Notes under the pieces: model-generated
The model's input: only the letters and a program-made list of their open reading frames with translations
Database searches by the model: none
What the model was told of the DNA's origin: nothing
DNA from: Leisingera caerulea DSM 24564
Lineage (GTDB): Bacteria > Pseudomonadota > Alphaproteobacteria > Rhodobacterales > Rhodobacteraceae
Assembly: GCF_000473325.1 (NCBI RefSeq)
Contig: NZ_AXBI01000019.1
Span: forward strand, 181,601 to 245,600
Length of the DNA stretch: 64,000 nucleotides
Direction: 5' to 3'
In this document: one piece after another, positions 18,969-26,861 of the stretch
Layout of the letters: each line of letters opens with the position of its first letter
How positions within the stretch are numbered: position 1 is the stretch's first letter
Position numbers and translations under genes: made by a program

Positions 18969-20425
18969 GCCAGAGAACCGTAATCAAGGGCGGCACGATT
19001 GTTGCCGCTGACCGCAGCTATGCCGCCGATGTCGCCATCGAGGACGGCAAAATCGTCCAGATCGGCGCAAACCTCAGCGGCGACAAGGTGCTCGACGCCG
19101 AGGGCTGCTTTGTCATGCCCGGCGGCATCGACCCCCATGTGCATCTGGAAATGCCCTTCATGGGCACCCATTCGGCGGATGACTTTGAATCCGGCACCCG
19201 CGCGGGCCTTGCAGGCGGCACCACCATGGTGGTGGACTTCTGCCTGCCCAGCCCCGGCCAGTCGATGCTGGAGGCGCTGGAGGCCTGGCACGCCAAGTCG
19301 AAACGCGCCTGCGCCGACTATTCCTTCCACATGGCGGTGACCTGGTGGAGCGAGCAGGTGTTCAACGAGATGCAGCAGGTTGTGGAGCTGGGCATCAACT
19401 CCTTCAAGCACTTCATGGCCTATAAGGGCGCGCTGATGGTGGATGATGATGAGCTGTTCGACAGCTTCCGCCGCTGCGCCGCGCTGGGTGCGCTGCCGAT
19501 GGTGCATGCGGAAAACGGCGACGTGGTGGCCACCATGCAGCAGAAGCTGCTGGCCGACGGCATCCGCGGCCCCGAAGGCCACGGGCTGTCGCGCCCGCCC
19601 GAGGTAGAGGGCGAAGCCACCAACCGCGCCATTATGATCGCCGACATGGCGGGCGTGCCGCTGTACGTCGTGCACACCTCCTGCGAGCAGGCGCATGAGG
19701 CGATCCGCCGGGCGCGCCAGAAAGGCATGCGCGTCTTCGGCGAGCCGCTGATCCAGCATCTGGTGCTGGACGAAAGCGAATACCGCAACCCCAACTGGGA
19801 CCACGCCGCGCAGCGGGTGATGTCGCCGCCGTTCCGCGACAAGGCGCATCAGGACAGCCTCTGGGCCGGCCTTCAGGCAGGATCGCTGCAGGTGGTGGCG
19901 ACCGACCACTGCGCCTTCACCGTGGATCAGAAACGCTTTGGCATCGACGATTTCACCAAGATCCCGAACGGCACCGGCGGCCTTGAGGACCGGATGCCTG
20001 TCCTGTGGAGCGAGGGCGTGAACACCGGGCGGCTGACACCGAACGAGTTTGTGGCCGTGACCTCGACCAATATCGCGCGTATCCTCAACATATACCCGCG
20101 CAAAGGGGCCATCCTGGAAGGCTCCGACGCCGATCTGGTGGTGTGGGACCCGAAGAAGTCCAAGGTGATCTCGCCCGAAACCCAGCAGTCGGTGGTGGAG
20201 TACAACGTCTTCTCCGGCCGCGAGGTGACCGGCCTGCCGCGCTATACCCTCAGCCGCGGCGAACTGGCGGTGGACGACGGCACCGTCTGCGCCACTCCGG
20301 GGCACGGGCGTTTTGTTGAACGGCCCGCGTTCCCGGAAGTCAACAAGGCGCTGTCCAAGTGGAAAGAGGTCACCGCGCCGCGCCAGGTGGTGCGCTCGGC
20401 TGAAAACATGCCGGCCTGCGTCTGA
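18965..20425 (+). CDS. hydA: Dihydropyrimidinase (hydantoinase)
   Basis: 486 residues starting at the ATG that overlaps the preceding stop (ATGA). It opens dihydrouracil or dihydrothymine rings. The amidohydrolase metal motif PGGIDPHVHLEMPFMG (about 55-70), the lysine of FKHFMAYKG (Lys154) expected to be carboxylated and bridge two zinc ions, HAENGDVV, VHTSCEQA and VVATDHCAF (catalytic Asp) are all present. Length is standard for the family. The following NCS1 transporter gene lies 94 bp away, after a small hairpin. Confidence 0.94.
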   Translation: MSQRTVIKGGTIVAADRSYAADVAIEDGKIVQIGANLSGDKVLDAEGCFVMPGGIDPHVHLEMPFMGTHSADDFESGTRAGLAGGTTMVVDFCLPSPGQSMLEALEAWHAKSKRACADYSFHMAVTWWSEQVFNEMQQVVELGINSFKHFMAYKGALMVDDDELFDSFRRCAALGALPMVHAENGDVVATMQQKLLADGIRGPEGHGLSRPPEVEGEATNRAIMIADMAGVPLYVVHTSCEQAHEAIRRARQKGMRVFGEPLIQHLVLDESEYRNPNWDHAAQRVMSPPFRDKAHQDSLWAGLQAGSLQVVATDHCAFTVDQKRFGIDDFTKIPNGTGGLEDRMPVLWSEGVNTGRLTPNEFVAVTSTNIARILNIYPRKGAILEGSDADLVVWDPKKSKVISPETQQSVVEYNVFSGREVTGLPRYTLSRGELAVDDGTVCATPGHGRFVERPAFPEVNKALSKWKEVTAPRQVVRSAENMPACV

Positions 20426-20434
20426 TCATGATCC

Positions 20435-20452
20435 CCGGCGCAGGCCGGGGAC
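20435..20452 (+). terminator. Small intra-operon hairpin
   Basis: CCCCGGC, loop GCAG, GCCGGGG, 10 bp after the dihydropyrimidinase stop and before the transporter gene. No T-run follows, so it more likely tunes mRNA processing than ends transcription. Confidence 0.35.
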
Positions 20453-20519
20453 TCTTGCATGTGCTGCCTGCCGCAGAAGCAGGCGGCAACAAAGCCAAAT
20501 AACAGGGAGGAAACTCAAA

Positions 20520-22010
20520 ATGGCTGATGTAACCAGCGGGTATTCCGCGTCCGGCGCCGAGGCGCCGCCGCAGGTGGATCTGACCGGGATCGACCCCGAA
20601 CTATACAACGAGGACCAGCTGCCGACGACGGCTGCGGAACGCACCTGGGACTGGGTGGCGATTGCCGCGCTTTGGGTTGGCATGGTGGTCTGCATCCCGA
20701 CCTATCTGCTGGCCTCCTACCTGATCGGCTCGGGCATGAGCTGGGATCAGGCGGTGATGACCATTCTGGTCGCCAACGCGATCGTGCTGATCCCGATGGT
20801 GCTGGTGGGCCATGCCGGCACCAAATACGGCATCCCCTTCCCGGTACTGCTGCGGTCTTCCTTCGGACCCACCGGCGCAAAGATCCCGGCGGTGGCCCGC
20901 GGCATCGTTGCCTGCGGCTGGTTCGGCATCCAGACCTGGGTTGGCGGCTCTGCGATCTTTGTGATCCTTAACACCCTGACCGGCGGTGCGCTGGCGGGCG
21001 AGGCGCTGCCGGTGCTGGGCATCAGCGCGGGCGAGTTCATCTGCTTCCTCGCCTTCTGGGCGCTGCATCTCTACTTCATAGCCAACGGTACCGAGTCGAT
21101 CCGCTGGCTGGAGACCTATGCAGCCCCGTTCCTGCTGGCGATGGGCCTGGCGCTCCTGGCCTGGGCCTATGTCAACGCAGGCGGTTTCGGCGAGATGTTG
21201 TCGACCCCCAGCGCCTTTGATCCGGGCCAGCCGCAGGAAGGCCAGTTCTGGGTTGTCTTCTGGCCGAGCCTGACCGGCATGATCGGTTTCTGGGCGACGC
21301 TGGCGCTGAACATCCCCGACTTCACCCGCCACGCCAAAAGCCAGAAGGACCAGCTTTTGGGCCAGATGGTCGGCCTGCCGATCCCGATGGCGCTGTTTGC
21401 CTTCATCGCCTCCGCCGTGACCTCGGCCACTGTGGTGATCTATGGCGAGGCGATCTGGGATCCGATCCAGCTGTCTGAGAAGATGGGCGGGTTCTCGGTG
21501 ATCATCGCGCTGTTTGCGCTGATCGTTGCGACGCTGACCACCAACCTGGCGGCAAACGTGGTGGCACCGGCGCACGGGTTCTCGAACCTGGCCCCCAGCA
21601 AGATCAACCTCAAGCGCGGCGGCTATATCACCGCGGGCATCGGCATTGCCATGTTCCCCTGGATCCTGGTGAATCACATCATCGGCTGGCTGATCGCCTA
21701 TTCGGCGCTGCTGGGCCCGATTGCGGGCGTGATGCTGGCGGACTACTACCTGCTGCGCAAAACCAAGCTGGAAGTGGCGGATCTGTTCAAGATGAACGGC
21801 ATCTATTCCGGCAGCAACGGCACCAACTGGGCCGGTGTCTGGGCACTTGTGATCGGCATCCTGCCGAACCTGCCGGGCTTCCTGGCCGGTGTCGGCATCA
21901 CTGCGGGCACCTCGGACTTCTTTGCCACGATCTACACCTACGCCTGGTTCGTGGGACTGTTCGTGGCCGGCGCTGCCTATCTGGTGCTGGCGAAGATCCT
22001 GAATAAGTGA
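20520..22010 (+). CDS. NCS1-family nucleobase/hydantoin transporter
   Basis: 496 residues from ATG 20520 with a strong AGGGAGGAA ribosome site. Cation-coupled symporter of the NCS1 family (Mhp1, allantoin, uracil, cytosine permeases) with about 12 membrane helices. GTKYGIPFPVLLRSSFG and GWFGIQTWVGG match the substrate-contacting helices 1 and 3 of the family, and FWATLALNIPDFTR is the conserved helix 6 segment. Being the last gene of the pyrimidine module, it probably imports uracil, thymine or a dihydropyrimidine/hydantoin. Confidence 0.9.
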   Translation: MADVTSGYSASGAEAPPQVDLTGIDPELYNEDQLPTTAAERTWDWVAIAALWVGMVVCIPTYLLASYLIGSGMSWDQAVMTILVANAIVLIPMVLVGHAGTKYGIPFPVLLRSSFGPTGAKIPAVARGIVACGWFGIQTWVGGSAIFVILNTLTGGALAGEALPVLGISAGEFICFLAFWALHLYFIANGTESIRWLETYAAPFLLAMGLALLAWAYVNAGGFGEMLSTPSAFDPGQPQEGQFWVVFWPSLTGMIGFWATLALNIPDFTRHAKSQKDQLLGQMVGLPIPMALFAFIASAVTSATVVIYGEAIWDPIQLSEKMGGFSVIIALFALIVATLTTNLAANVVAPAHGFSNLAPSKINLKRGGYITAGIGIAMFPWILVNHIIGWLIAYSALLGPIAGVMLADYYLLRKTKLEVADLFKMNGIYSGSNGTNWAGVWALVIGILPNLPGFLAGVGITAGTSDFFATIYTYAWFVGLFVAGAAYLVLAKILNK

Positions 22011-22017
22011 CCTTTGG

Positions 22018-22050
22018 CCGGGGCGGCGCCTGCCGCCCCGGTTTCCTTTT
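22018..22050 (+). terminator. Intrinsic terminator of the pnt-pyrimidine operon
   Basis: Perfect 10-bp stem CCGGGGCGGC (22018-22027), loop GCCT, GCCGCCCCGG (22032-22041), then TTTCCTTTT. It starts 8 bp after the transporter stop codon. Confidence 0.8.
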
Positions 22051-22068
22051 CAGACCAGCGGAGTTCCC

Positions 22069-22362
22069 ATGCCCAAAGCCTATTGGATTGCCCATGTCAC
22101 CGTGACCAATCCCGACCCCTACAAGCTGTACGCTGAAGGCGCGACGGAGGCGTTCAAGACATTCGGCGCCCGCGTTCTGGCCCGCGGCGGCGCCTGCGAG
22201 CAGATGGAGGGCGACGGCCATCCGCGCAACGTGGTGATCGAGTTCGACTCGATGGAAGCCGCGCTTGGCTGCTACAACTCGCCGGAATACCAGGCCGCCA
22301 AAGCGCACCGCGAGGGCGCGGGGCTGGCCAATATCGTGATCGTCGAAGGCGCGCCTGGCTGA
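22069..22362 (+). CDS. DUF1330 family protein
   Basis: 97-residue ferredoxin-like fold protein of the DUF1330 family, whose members are small dimeric alpha/beta-barrel proteins without agreed function. The N-terminal KAYWIAHVTVTNPDPYKLYA and C-terminal VVIEFDSMEAALGCYNSPEY motifs define the family. GGAG precedes the ATG. It lies after the terminator of the pyrimidine operon, so it is read either by leak-through or by its own promoter. Confidence 0.85.
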   Translation: MPKAYWIAHVTVTNPDPYKLYAEGATEAFKTFGARVLARGGACEQMEGDGHPRNVVIEFDSMEAALGCYNSPEYQAAKAHREGAGLANIVIVEGAPG

Positions 22363-22474
22363 CCGGGCCTGCATTTGCACCGGTTGCTTGCCGCCATGCG
22401 AGACGCGGGGGGGGGCAAGTTGCCGGTCAAGTCTTTGTTTTCCCAGTTAAACCCTGAATCCCGGTTGCGCGCTG

Positions 22475-23587
22475 CTATGATCGTCCTTCAAAATTGTCAG
22501 CTGACAACGACGTCAATCCGGTTTGCGCCATGGCGATGCTCAGCTCTTCGCTCAGCGCCTCCCACAGCTGTTGCAGCCCTGCCTCACCCCCTGCGGCAAT
22601 GGCAAATTGCAGGATCCGCCCAAGGAAGGTGAAATCCGCCCCGGCTGACAGCGCCTTCAGCACGTCCTCGCCCGACCGGATGCCGCTGTCATAAAAAACC
22701 GGCACGTCCGGCCCGACCGCCGCCCGGATTTTCCTGAGCATCTCTATCGGCGCAGGCGCGGCCTCCAGCTGCCGGGCGCCGTGGCTGGAAACCTGGATCG
22801 CGTCCACGCCCGCCGGCACCAGAACGCGGGCGTCTTCAACGTCCAGCACACCCTTCACCACCAGCTTGCCGGGCCAGGCATCGCGCAGCCGGGCCAGCGT
22901 ATCCCAGGTGGCGCGGGCCCGGCTTTCGGTGCGGTCGAAGTCATAGCCCTCCATCTCGAAATTCGCCATCACCGGCTTGCCCTTCAGCAGGGTGGTCAGC
23001 GACCAGCGCGGGTGCAGGGCAAAATCGAGGAACTGCCGCGGGCCGATGCGGAACGGCATCTTGAAGCCATGGCGCAATTCCCGCGGGCGGCGGCCCACCT
23101 CCGGCACATCGACCGTGAGAACCAGCGTCTGATAGCCAGCGGCGCGGGCGCGCTCGGCCAGCTTAAAGGTGCCGCTGCCGTCGCCGCTGAAATAGAGCTG
23201 GAACCAGGCATAGCCCTCTGCCGCTTCCAGAATGGTTTCCAAAGGGGTGGAGGCGACGGTGGAAACCCCGTGCGGCACCCGGTAGCGCGCCGCCAGCCGG
23301 GCCAGCATCAGGTCGGCGCCGGGGGCCGACAGGTTGCACATCCCCATGGGGGCAATGCCAAAGGGCCGGTCGGCCTCGGCGCCTAAAATCCGGGTGGCGA
23401 GCGAGCGCCGGCTGACATCGCGCAGGATGCGGGGCCGCAGGGTGAGGGCATCCAGGGCCGCGCGGTTGCGCGCCGCCCCGGTTTCCTGCCCGGCGGCCCC
23501 GTCGATATAGTCAAACACCATCCAAGGCAGCCGCCGCCGGGCCAGGCGGCGGGCGTCCTCAGCCGAATGGATGGCGCCAGCGGCCAT
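22475..23587 (-). CDS. FMN-dependent alpha-hydroxyacid dehydrogenase, proposed sulfolactate dehydrogenase
   Basis: 370 residues from the ATG overlapping the comE stop. FMN-binding TIM barrel of the lactate/glycolate oxidase family: FDYIDGAAGQE (about 23-33), FGIAPMGMCNL, WFQLYFSGDG, and the catalytic histidine in VSSHGARQLE (canonical is VSNHGGRQLD). Its place right after the sulfopyruvate decarboxylase genes, in an operon with HpsN, suggests that it oxidises 3-sulfolactate to sulfopyruvate. Described roseobacter sulfolactate dehydrogenases (SlcD) belong to another flavoprotein family, so this would be an alternative enzyme. Function is inference; family assignment is firm. Confidence 0.85.
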   Translation of the reverse strand: MAAGAIHSAEDARRLARRRLPWMVFDYIDGAAGQETGAARNRAALDALTLRPRILRDVSRRSLATRILGAEADRPFGIAPMGMCNLSAPGADLMLARLAARYRVPHGVSTVASTPLETILEAAEGYAWFQLYFSGDGSGTFKLAERARAAGYQTLVLTVDVPEVGRRPRELRHGFKMPFRIGPRQFLDFALHPRWSLTTLLKGKPVMANFEMEGYDFDRTESRARATWDTLARLRDAWPGKLVVKGVLDVEDARVLVPAGVDAIQVSSHGARQLEAAPAPIEMLRKIRAAVGPDVPVFYDSGIRSGEDVLKALSAGADFTFLGRILQFAIAAGGEAGLQQLWEALSEELSIAMAQTGLTSLSADNFEGRS

Positions 23588-24141
23588 CAGCCGGCCACGG
23601 CCTTCATAAAGCGGTCGCGGATCACCACCGGATCCATTGTGATCACCGGCATCTTGGCGTTGCCGCTGTCGCATTTGACCACCAGCACTGTGGCCTCGCC
23701 GCTGGCCAGCGCCTCCTCCAGCGCCGCGCCGGTGTCCTTGTCCTGCACCTCCACCACCCGGGCGCAGCCGGCGGCGCGGGCCATGCCGGCCAGATCGGTG
23801 CGCTGGCTGGTGTAGGTCGGCTGATCGCCGGTGGAGCCATAGGAGCCGTTGTCGATGATCATCAGGACATAGTTGCCGGGCGCGTTGTTGCCGATGGTGG
23901 GCAAGGTGCCGAGGTTGGTCAGGATCGAGCCGTCGCCGTCGATCACGATCACCGGTTTCGGCTGCGCCAGCGCCAGCCCCAGCCCGATGGAGGACGCCAG
24001 CCCCATGGTGCCCAGCATGTAGAAATTGCTGGGCTGGTCGTCGATCGCGTGCAGCTCTTGCGACGGAATGCCGATGTTGCAGACCACCAGTTCGTCGCGC
24101 AGGATGGGCGCGATCTCTTTCAGGATTTCGGAACGGATCAT
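23587..24141 (-). CDS. comE: Sulfopyruvate decarboxylase beta subunit
   Basis: 184-residue thiamine-diphosphate-binding subunit. The TPP/Mg motif is VIDGDGSILTNLGTLPTIGN with NGSYGSTG further on (about residues 72-105), and the N-terminal part LRDELVVCNIGIPSQELHAI matches sulfopyruvate and phosphonopyruvate decarboxylases. ATG 24141 overlaps the comD stop. With ComD it would decarboxylate sulfopyruvate to sulfoacetaldehyde, as shown for Roseovarius nubinhibens in sulfolactate degradation. Phosphonopyruvate decarboxylase is the main alternative, but no phosphonate gene is nearby while hpsN is. Confidence 0.85.
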   Translation of the reverse strand: MIRSEILKEIAPILRDELVVCNIGIPSQELHAIDDQPSNFYMLGTMGLASSIGLGLALAQPKPVIVIDGDGSILTNLGTLPTIGNNAPGNYVLMIIDNGSYGSTGDQPTYTSQRTDLAGMARAAGCARVVEVQDKDTGAALEEALASGEATVLVVKCDSGNAKMPVITMDPVVIRDRFMKAVAG

Positions 24142-24644
24142 TGGTCGCCATAGCCTCCCCAGAAGTTGGCGTCGGTCAGAATGGCAACGGGCTTGTTGCA
24201 CATGAAGGTGTATTTCAGGATGTTGTCGAATTCCTCGACGTCCCGCTGCCAGTGGAAGTGGTAGGTGGGAATGTTGAGCTGCGCCAGAAGCGCCTTGGTA
24301 TGCACCGCCATTTCCACCTGGCAGGCCACCGGCTCGCGCAGCTCGCCGCGGTAGGAGATCAGCATCGGCAGCGGCATCCGGTAGTATTGGATCAGCGTTG
24401 CCAGCGTGTTGATGGTGACCCCGATGGCGGTGTTCTGCATGATGATGGCCGGGCGCTTGCCGCCCATCCAGGCGCCGGCGCACAGCCCCATGCCCTCATC
24501 CTCTTTGTTGGAGGGGATATGGAAGATGTCGTCGCGCTGGTCGATCTCCTCGATCACGCCGGCCAGCTGCTTACAGGGCACGGTCGTGACGAAGGAGACG
24601 CCGTTGGCCGCCAGATCGTCGGCGATCCTCTTGTCGATATTCAT
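24138..24644 (-). CDS. comD: Sulfopyruvate decarboxylase alpha subunit
   Basis: 168 residues from ATG 24644. It carries the pyrimidine-binding half of the thiamine enzyme: VSFVTTVPCKQLAGVIEEI (about 15-33), HIPSNKEDEGMGLCAGAWMGG with the catalytic glutamate region (about 40-60), and MQNTAIGVTINTLATL. Overlaps comE by 4 bp; split ComD and ComE subunits are the arrangement found in methanogens and in roseobacters. The product, sulfoacetaldehyde, would need Xsc, which is not in this window. Confidence 0.85.
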   Translation of the reverse strand: MNIDKRIADDLAANGVSFVTTVPCKQLAGVIEEIDQRDDIFHIPSNKEDEGMGLCAGAWMGGKRPAIIMQNTAIGVTINTLATLIQYYRMPLPMLISYRGELREPVACQVEMAVHTKALLAQLNIPTYHFHWQRDVEEFDNILKYTFMCNKPVAILTDANFWGGYGDQ

Positions 24645-24681
24645 GGTCGGTTGCCTTTGCTTCGGGGGTCTTGTTTCGGGG

Positions 24682-25092
24682 TCACGAGGTGCGGCAGACA
24701 TGCACCGCGCAGGGCGCGTGGCGGACCACGCGGGCGGCTGTCGAGCCGAGGAAAAAGTCGCTAAGCCCCGGTTTGTGGGAGCCGACGACGATGCAGTCCA
24801 TGCCGTGCTGCTCGGCGTATTCGACGATGGCGCGGTAGGACCGGCCCTTGATGATCTCTGCCGTGACATCGCCGTAGCCTGCGGTTTTTTCGGCCAGCGC
24901 CTCGCGGGCCTTGTCAAAGCCCTCGCGCACGGTGTCTTCGTCCAAGTAGGCGGTGACCGAACTGTGCGGCGGCTCATAGACATGGAGCGCGGTGATCTGC
25001 CCGCCGGGGTTGCACAGGGTGGCGGCGGCCTTCAGCGTTGTTCCGGACACCCCGTGATCCAGGGCCATGGGAACCAGGATATTGTCATACAT
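24682..25092 (-). CDS. Universal stress protein (UspA family)
   Basis: 136 residues. MYDNILVPMALDHGVSGT at the N-terminus and the nucleotide-binding C-terminal signature GSHKPGLSDFFLGSTAARVV mark an ATP-binding Usp. It is embedded in the sulfonate operon together with TRAP transporter genes. Usp proteins are repeatedly linked with TRAP systems (TeaD with the ectoine TRAP transporter TeaABC of Halomonas is a known regulator of transport), so control of the TRAP transporter upstream is possible. Confidence 0.9.
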   Translation of the reverse strand: MYDNILVPMALDHGVSGTTLKAAATLCNPGGQITALHVYEPPHSSVTAYLDEDTVREGFDKAREALAEKTAGYGDVTAEIIKGRSYRAIVEYAEQHGMDCIVVGSHKPGLSDFFLGSTAARVVRHAPCAVHVCRTS

Positions 25093-25122
25093 GGTTGCTC
25101 TCCGTTTGTTTGGGGCGCGCGG

Positions 25123-26103
25123 TCAGGCCCAGGGGTCGAGGATGATCTTGGGCGCCGCCACCGCGCCGCTGCGCAGGTCGCGAAAGGCAGCAGCGCCGTC
25201 TGACAGCGGCCGCGTTTCGGGCCAGTCCAGCAGCCCAAGGCGGCCGTCAAAGATCGCTTGCGCGGTGTCGCGGAAGTCCTGCGCGGTATAGGTGTAGGTG
25301 CCGATGAAGGTGATCTCCTGCAGGGTCATGCGGCGGATATCCAGGCCGCCGGTGTCCTCGCCCAGGCCGACATGGGCAATCACCCCGCCGGGCGCAGCAG
25401 CGGCTGAGGCGGCGGTGCGGGTGGCGGCATAGCCGACGGCGTCCACTACCAGCGGCACCATGCCCCGAAACTCCGCCACTGCCTGCTGGCCGCAGCGGTC
25501 TGTCAGGAAGGCCCGGCGCGCGGCGTTGGGTTCCTGGATCGTCACATCCTCCACCCCCATCGCCCTGAGCGCCAGTGCCGCCGCCAGCCCGATGGCACCG
25601 CCGCCGATCACCAGCGCGCGGCGTTCGGTGTCCGGATGCAGCGCCTCCAGCGCCAGCCGGGCGGCGTGCCAGCTGACTGCCAGCGGTTCGGCCAGCGCGG
25701 CCTTTGAAAGCGGCACATCGTCCGGCACGGTCACCAGGTTACGCTCCGGCAACGCCACAAACTGGGCAAAGGCGCCCGCGCGCGGGGGCATCGAGATGAT
25801 CTGGCGGCTGGCGCAGAGGTTTTCGCGCCCCGATGCGCAGGCAGCGCAACTGCCGCAGGTCACCAGCGGATTGATCGTCACCCGGCGGCCCGCCTGCGGG
25901 CCGTCCTCGATCACGCCCGCGGCTTCGTGGCCGAGGATCAGCGGTGCGGGCCTGCGGGCGTCGTGGCCCAGATAGGCGTGCATGTCCGAGCCGCAGATGC
26001 CGGAGGCATGGACGCGGATCAGCTGCTCGTCCGGCTGGCCTGCGGCCATCGGCACATCACGGACCGCCAGCGTCTCAACCCCTTCATAAACCAAGGCTTT
26101 CAT
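25123..26103 (-). CDS. Zinc-dependent medium-chain dehydrogenase
   Basis: 326 residues. GroES-like domain with catalytic zinc ligands in SGICGSDMH and LILGHEAAG, and a structural zinc loop with four cysteines (CGSCAACASGRENLC, about 80-94). The Rossmann motif is VIGGGAIGLAAAL. Family members oxidise polyols such as threonine, sorbitol or butanediol. In described DHPS loci two accessory dehydrogenases (HpsO, HpsP) interconvert DHPS enantiomers through a keto form; this gene and its SDR neighbour may do the same. It overlaps the SDR gene by 4 bp. Confidence 0.87.
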   Translation of the reverse strand: MKALVYEGVETLAVRDVPMAAGQPDEQLIRVHASGICGSDMHAYLGHDARRPAPLILGHEAAGVIEDGPQAGRRVTINPLVTCGSCAACASGRENLCASRQIISMPPRAGAFAQFVALPERNLVTVPDDVPLSKAALAEPLAVSWHAARLALEALHPDTERRALVIGGGAIGLAAALALRAMGVEDVTIQEPNAARRAFLTDRCGQQAVAEFRGMVPLVVDAVGYAATRTAASAAAAPGGVIAHVGLGEDTGGLDIRRMTLQEITFIGTYTYTAQDFRDTAQAIFDGRLGLLDWPETRPLSDGAAAFRDLRSGAVAAPKIILDPWA

Positions 26104-26861
26104 TTCGCGGTGAACCCCCCGTCAACCATCAGGATTTGCCCAGTGACATAGGCCGAGGCCTCGGAGCACAGGAACAGCAGCGGCCCGTCGAGATCCTCCA
26201 GCCGGCCGTTGCGGCCGATGCAGGTTTGCGCGGCGTTGCGGGCGGCGCGGGTGTCATCCCCGAACACCGCCTGGGTCAGCTCGGTCGGAAAAAACCCCGG
26301 CCCGATTGCGTTGGCGGTGATGCCATGGGACGACCAGGCCTCTGCCATGGCGCGGGTCAGCTGGCCGATCCCGCCCTTGCTGGCGCCATAGGCGATGCCG
26401 CCGGGAAAGGCGCGGGTGGTCTGCAGCGAGGCAAAGTTGACGATCCGCCCCCAGCCCTGCTTTTGCATCGCGGGCACAAACGCCTGGCTGAGGAAGAAGG
26501 GCGCCGACAGGTTCAGCGCCACAGTCTGATCCCAACCCTCTGCCGTCACTGCATCTGCGGGTTGCCGCGTGTTGACGCCGGCTGCGTGGATCAGGATGTC
26601 CGGCGCGCCGAAGGGGGCCGTGACGGTGTCCCGCAGCGCCTCCAGCGCGCTGCGGTCCGCCACATCCGCGACCGCATAAGCCGCAGCCGGGCCGATCTCG
26701 GCACAGAGGCTTTCCAGCGCCTCCGCCCGGCGGGCCACTGCGACCACCTGCGCCCCGGCGGCGGCCAGCGTGAGGGCCGCCCGCCGCCCCAGGCCGGAGC
26801 TGGCGCCGGTGATGCAGGCGGTCCGGCCTGTCAGATCGAACAGGGCGCGCGGGTCAGCCAT
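26100..26861 (-). CDS. Short-chain dehydrogenase/reductase
   Basis: 253 residues, classical SDR. The cofactor motif TGASSGLGRRAAL (about 18-30), NFASLQTT, and the catalytic YGASK (about 150) are present; the C-terminus LFLCSEASAYVTGQILMVDGG is typical. It overlaps hpsN by 8 bp and the zinc dehydrogenase by 4 bp. Proposed role by analogy with HpsO: oxidation of one DHPS enantiomer at C2, so that both enantiomers can reach HpsN. The motif AVARR after the second strand would suit NADP(H) as well as NAD(H). Confidence 0.88.
   Translation of the reverse strand: MADPRALFDLTGRTACITGASSGLGRRAALTLAAAGAQVVAVARRAEALESLCAEIGPAAAYAVADVADRSALEALRDTVTAPFGAPDILIHAAGVNTRQPADAVTAEGWDQTVALNLSAPFFLSQAFVPAMQKQGWGRIVNFASLQTTRAFPGGIAYGASKGGIGQLTRAMAEAWSSHGITANAIGPGFFPTELTQAVFGDDTRAARNAAQTCIGRNGRLEDLDGPLLFLCSEASAYVTGQILMVDGGFTAK

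Noticed and set aside
23587..24644. Acetolactate synthase or phosphonopyruvate decarboxylase
   Set aside because: The two short split subunits fit ComDE; acetolactate synthase is a single large catalytic chain, and no phosphonate genes are present.
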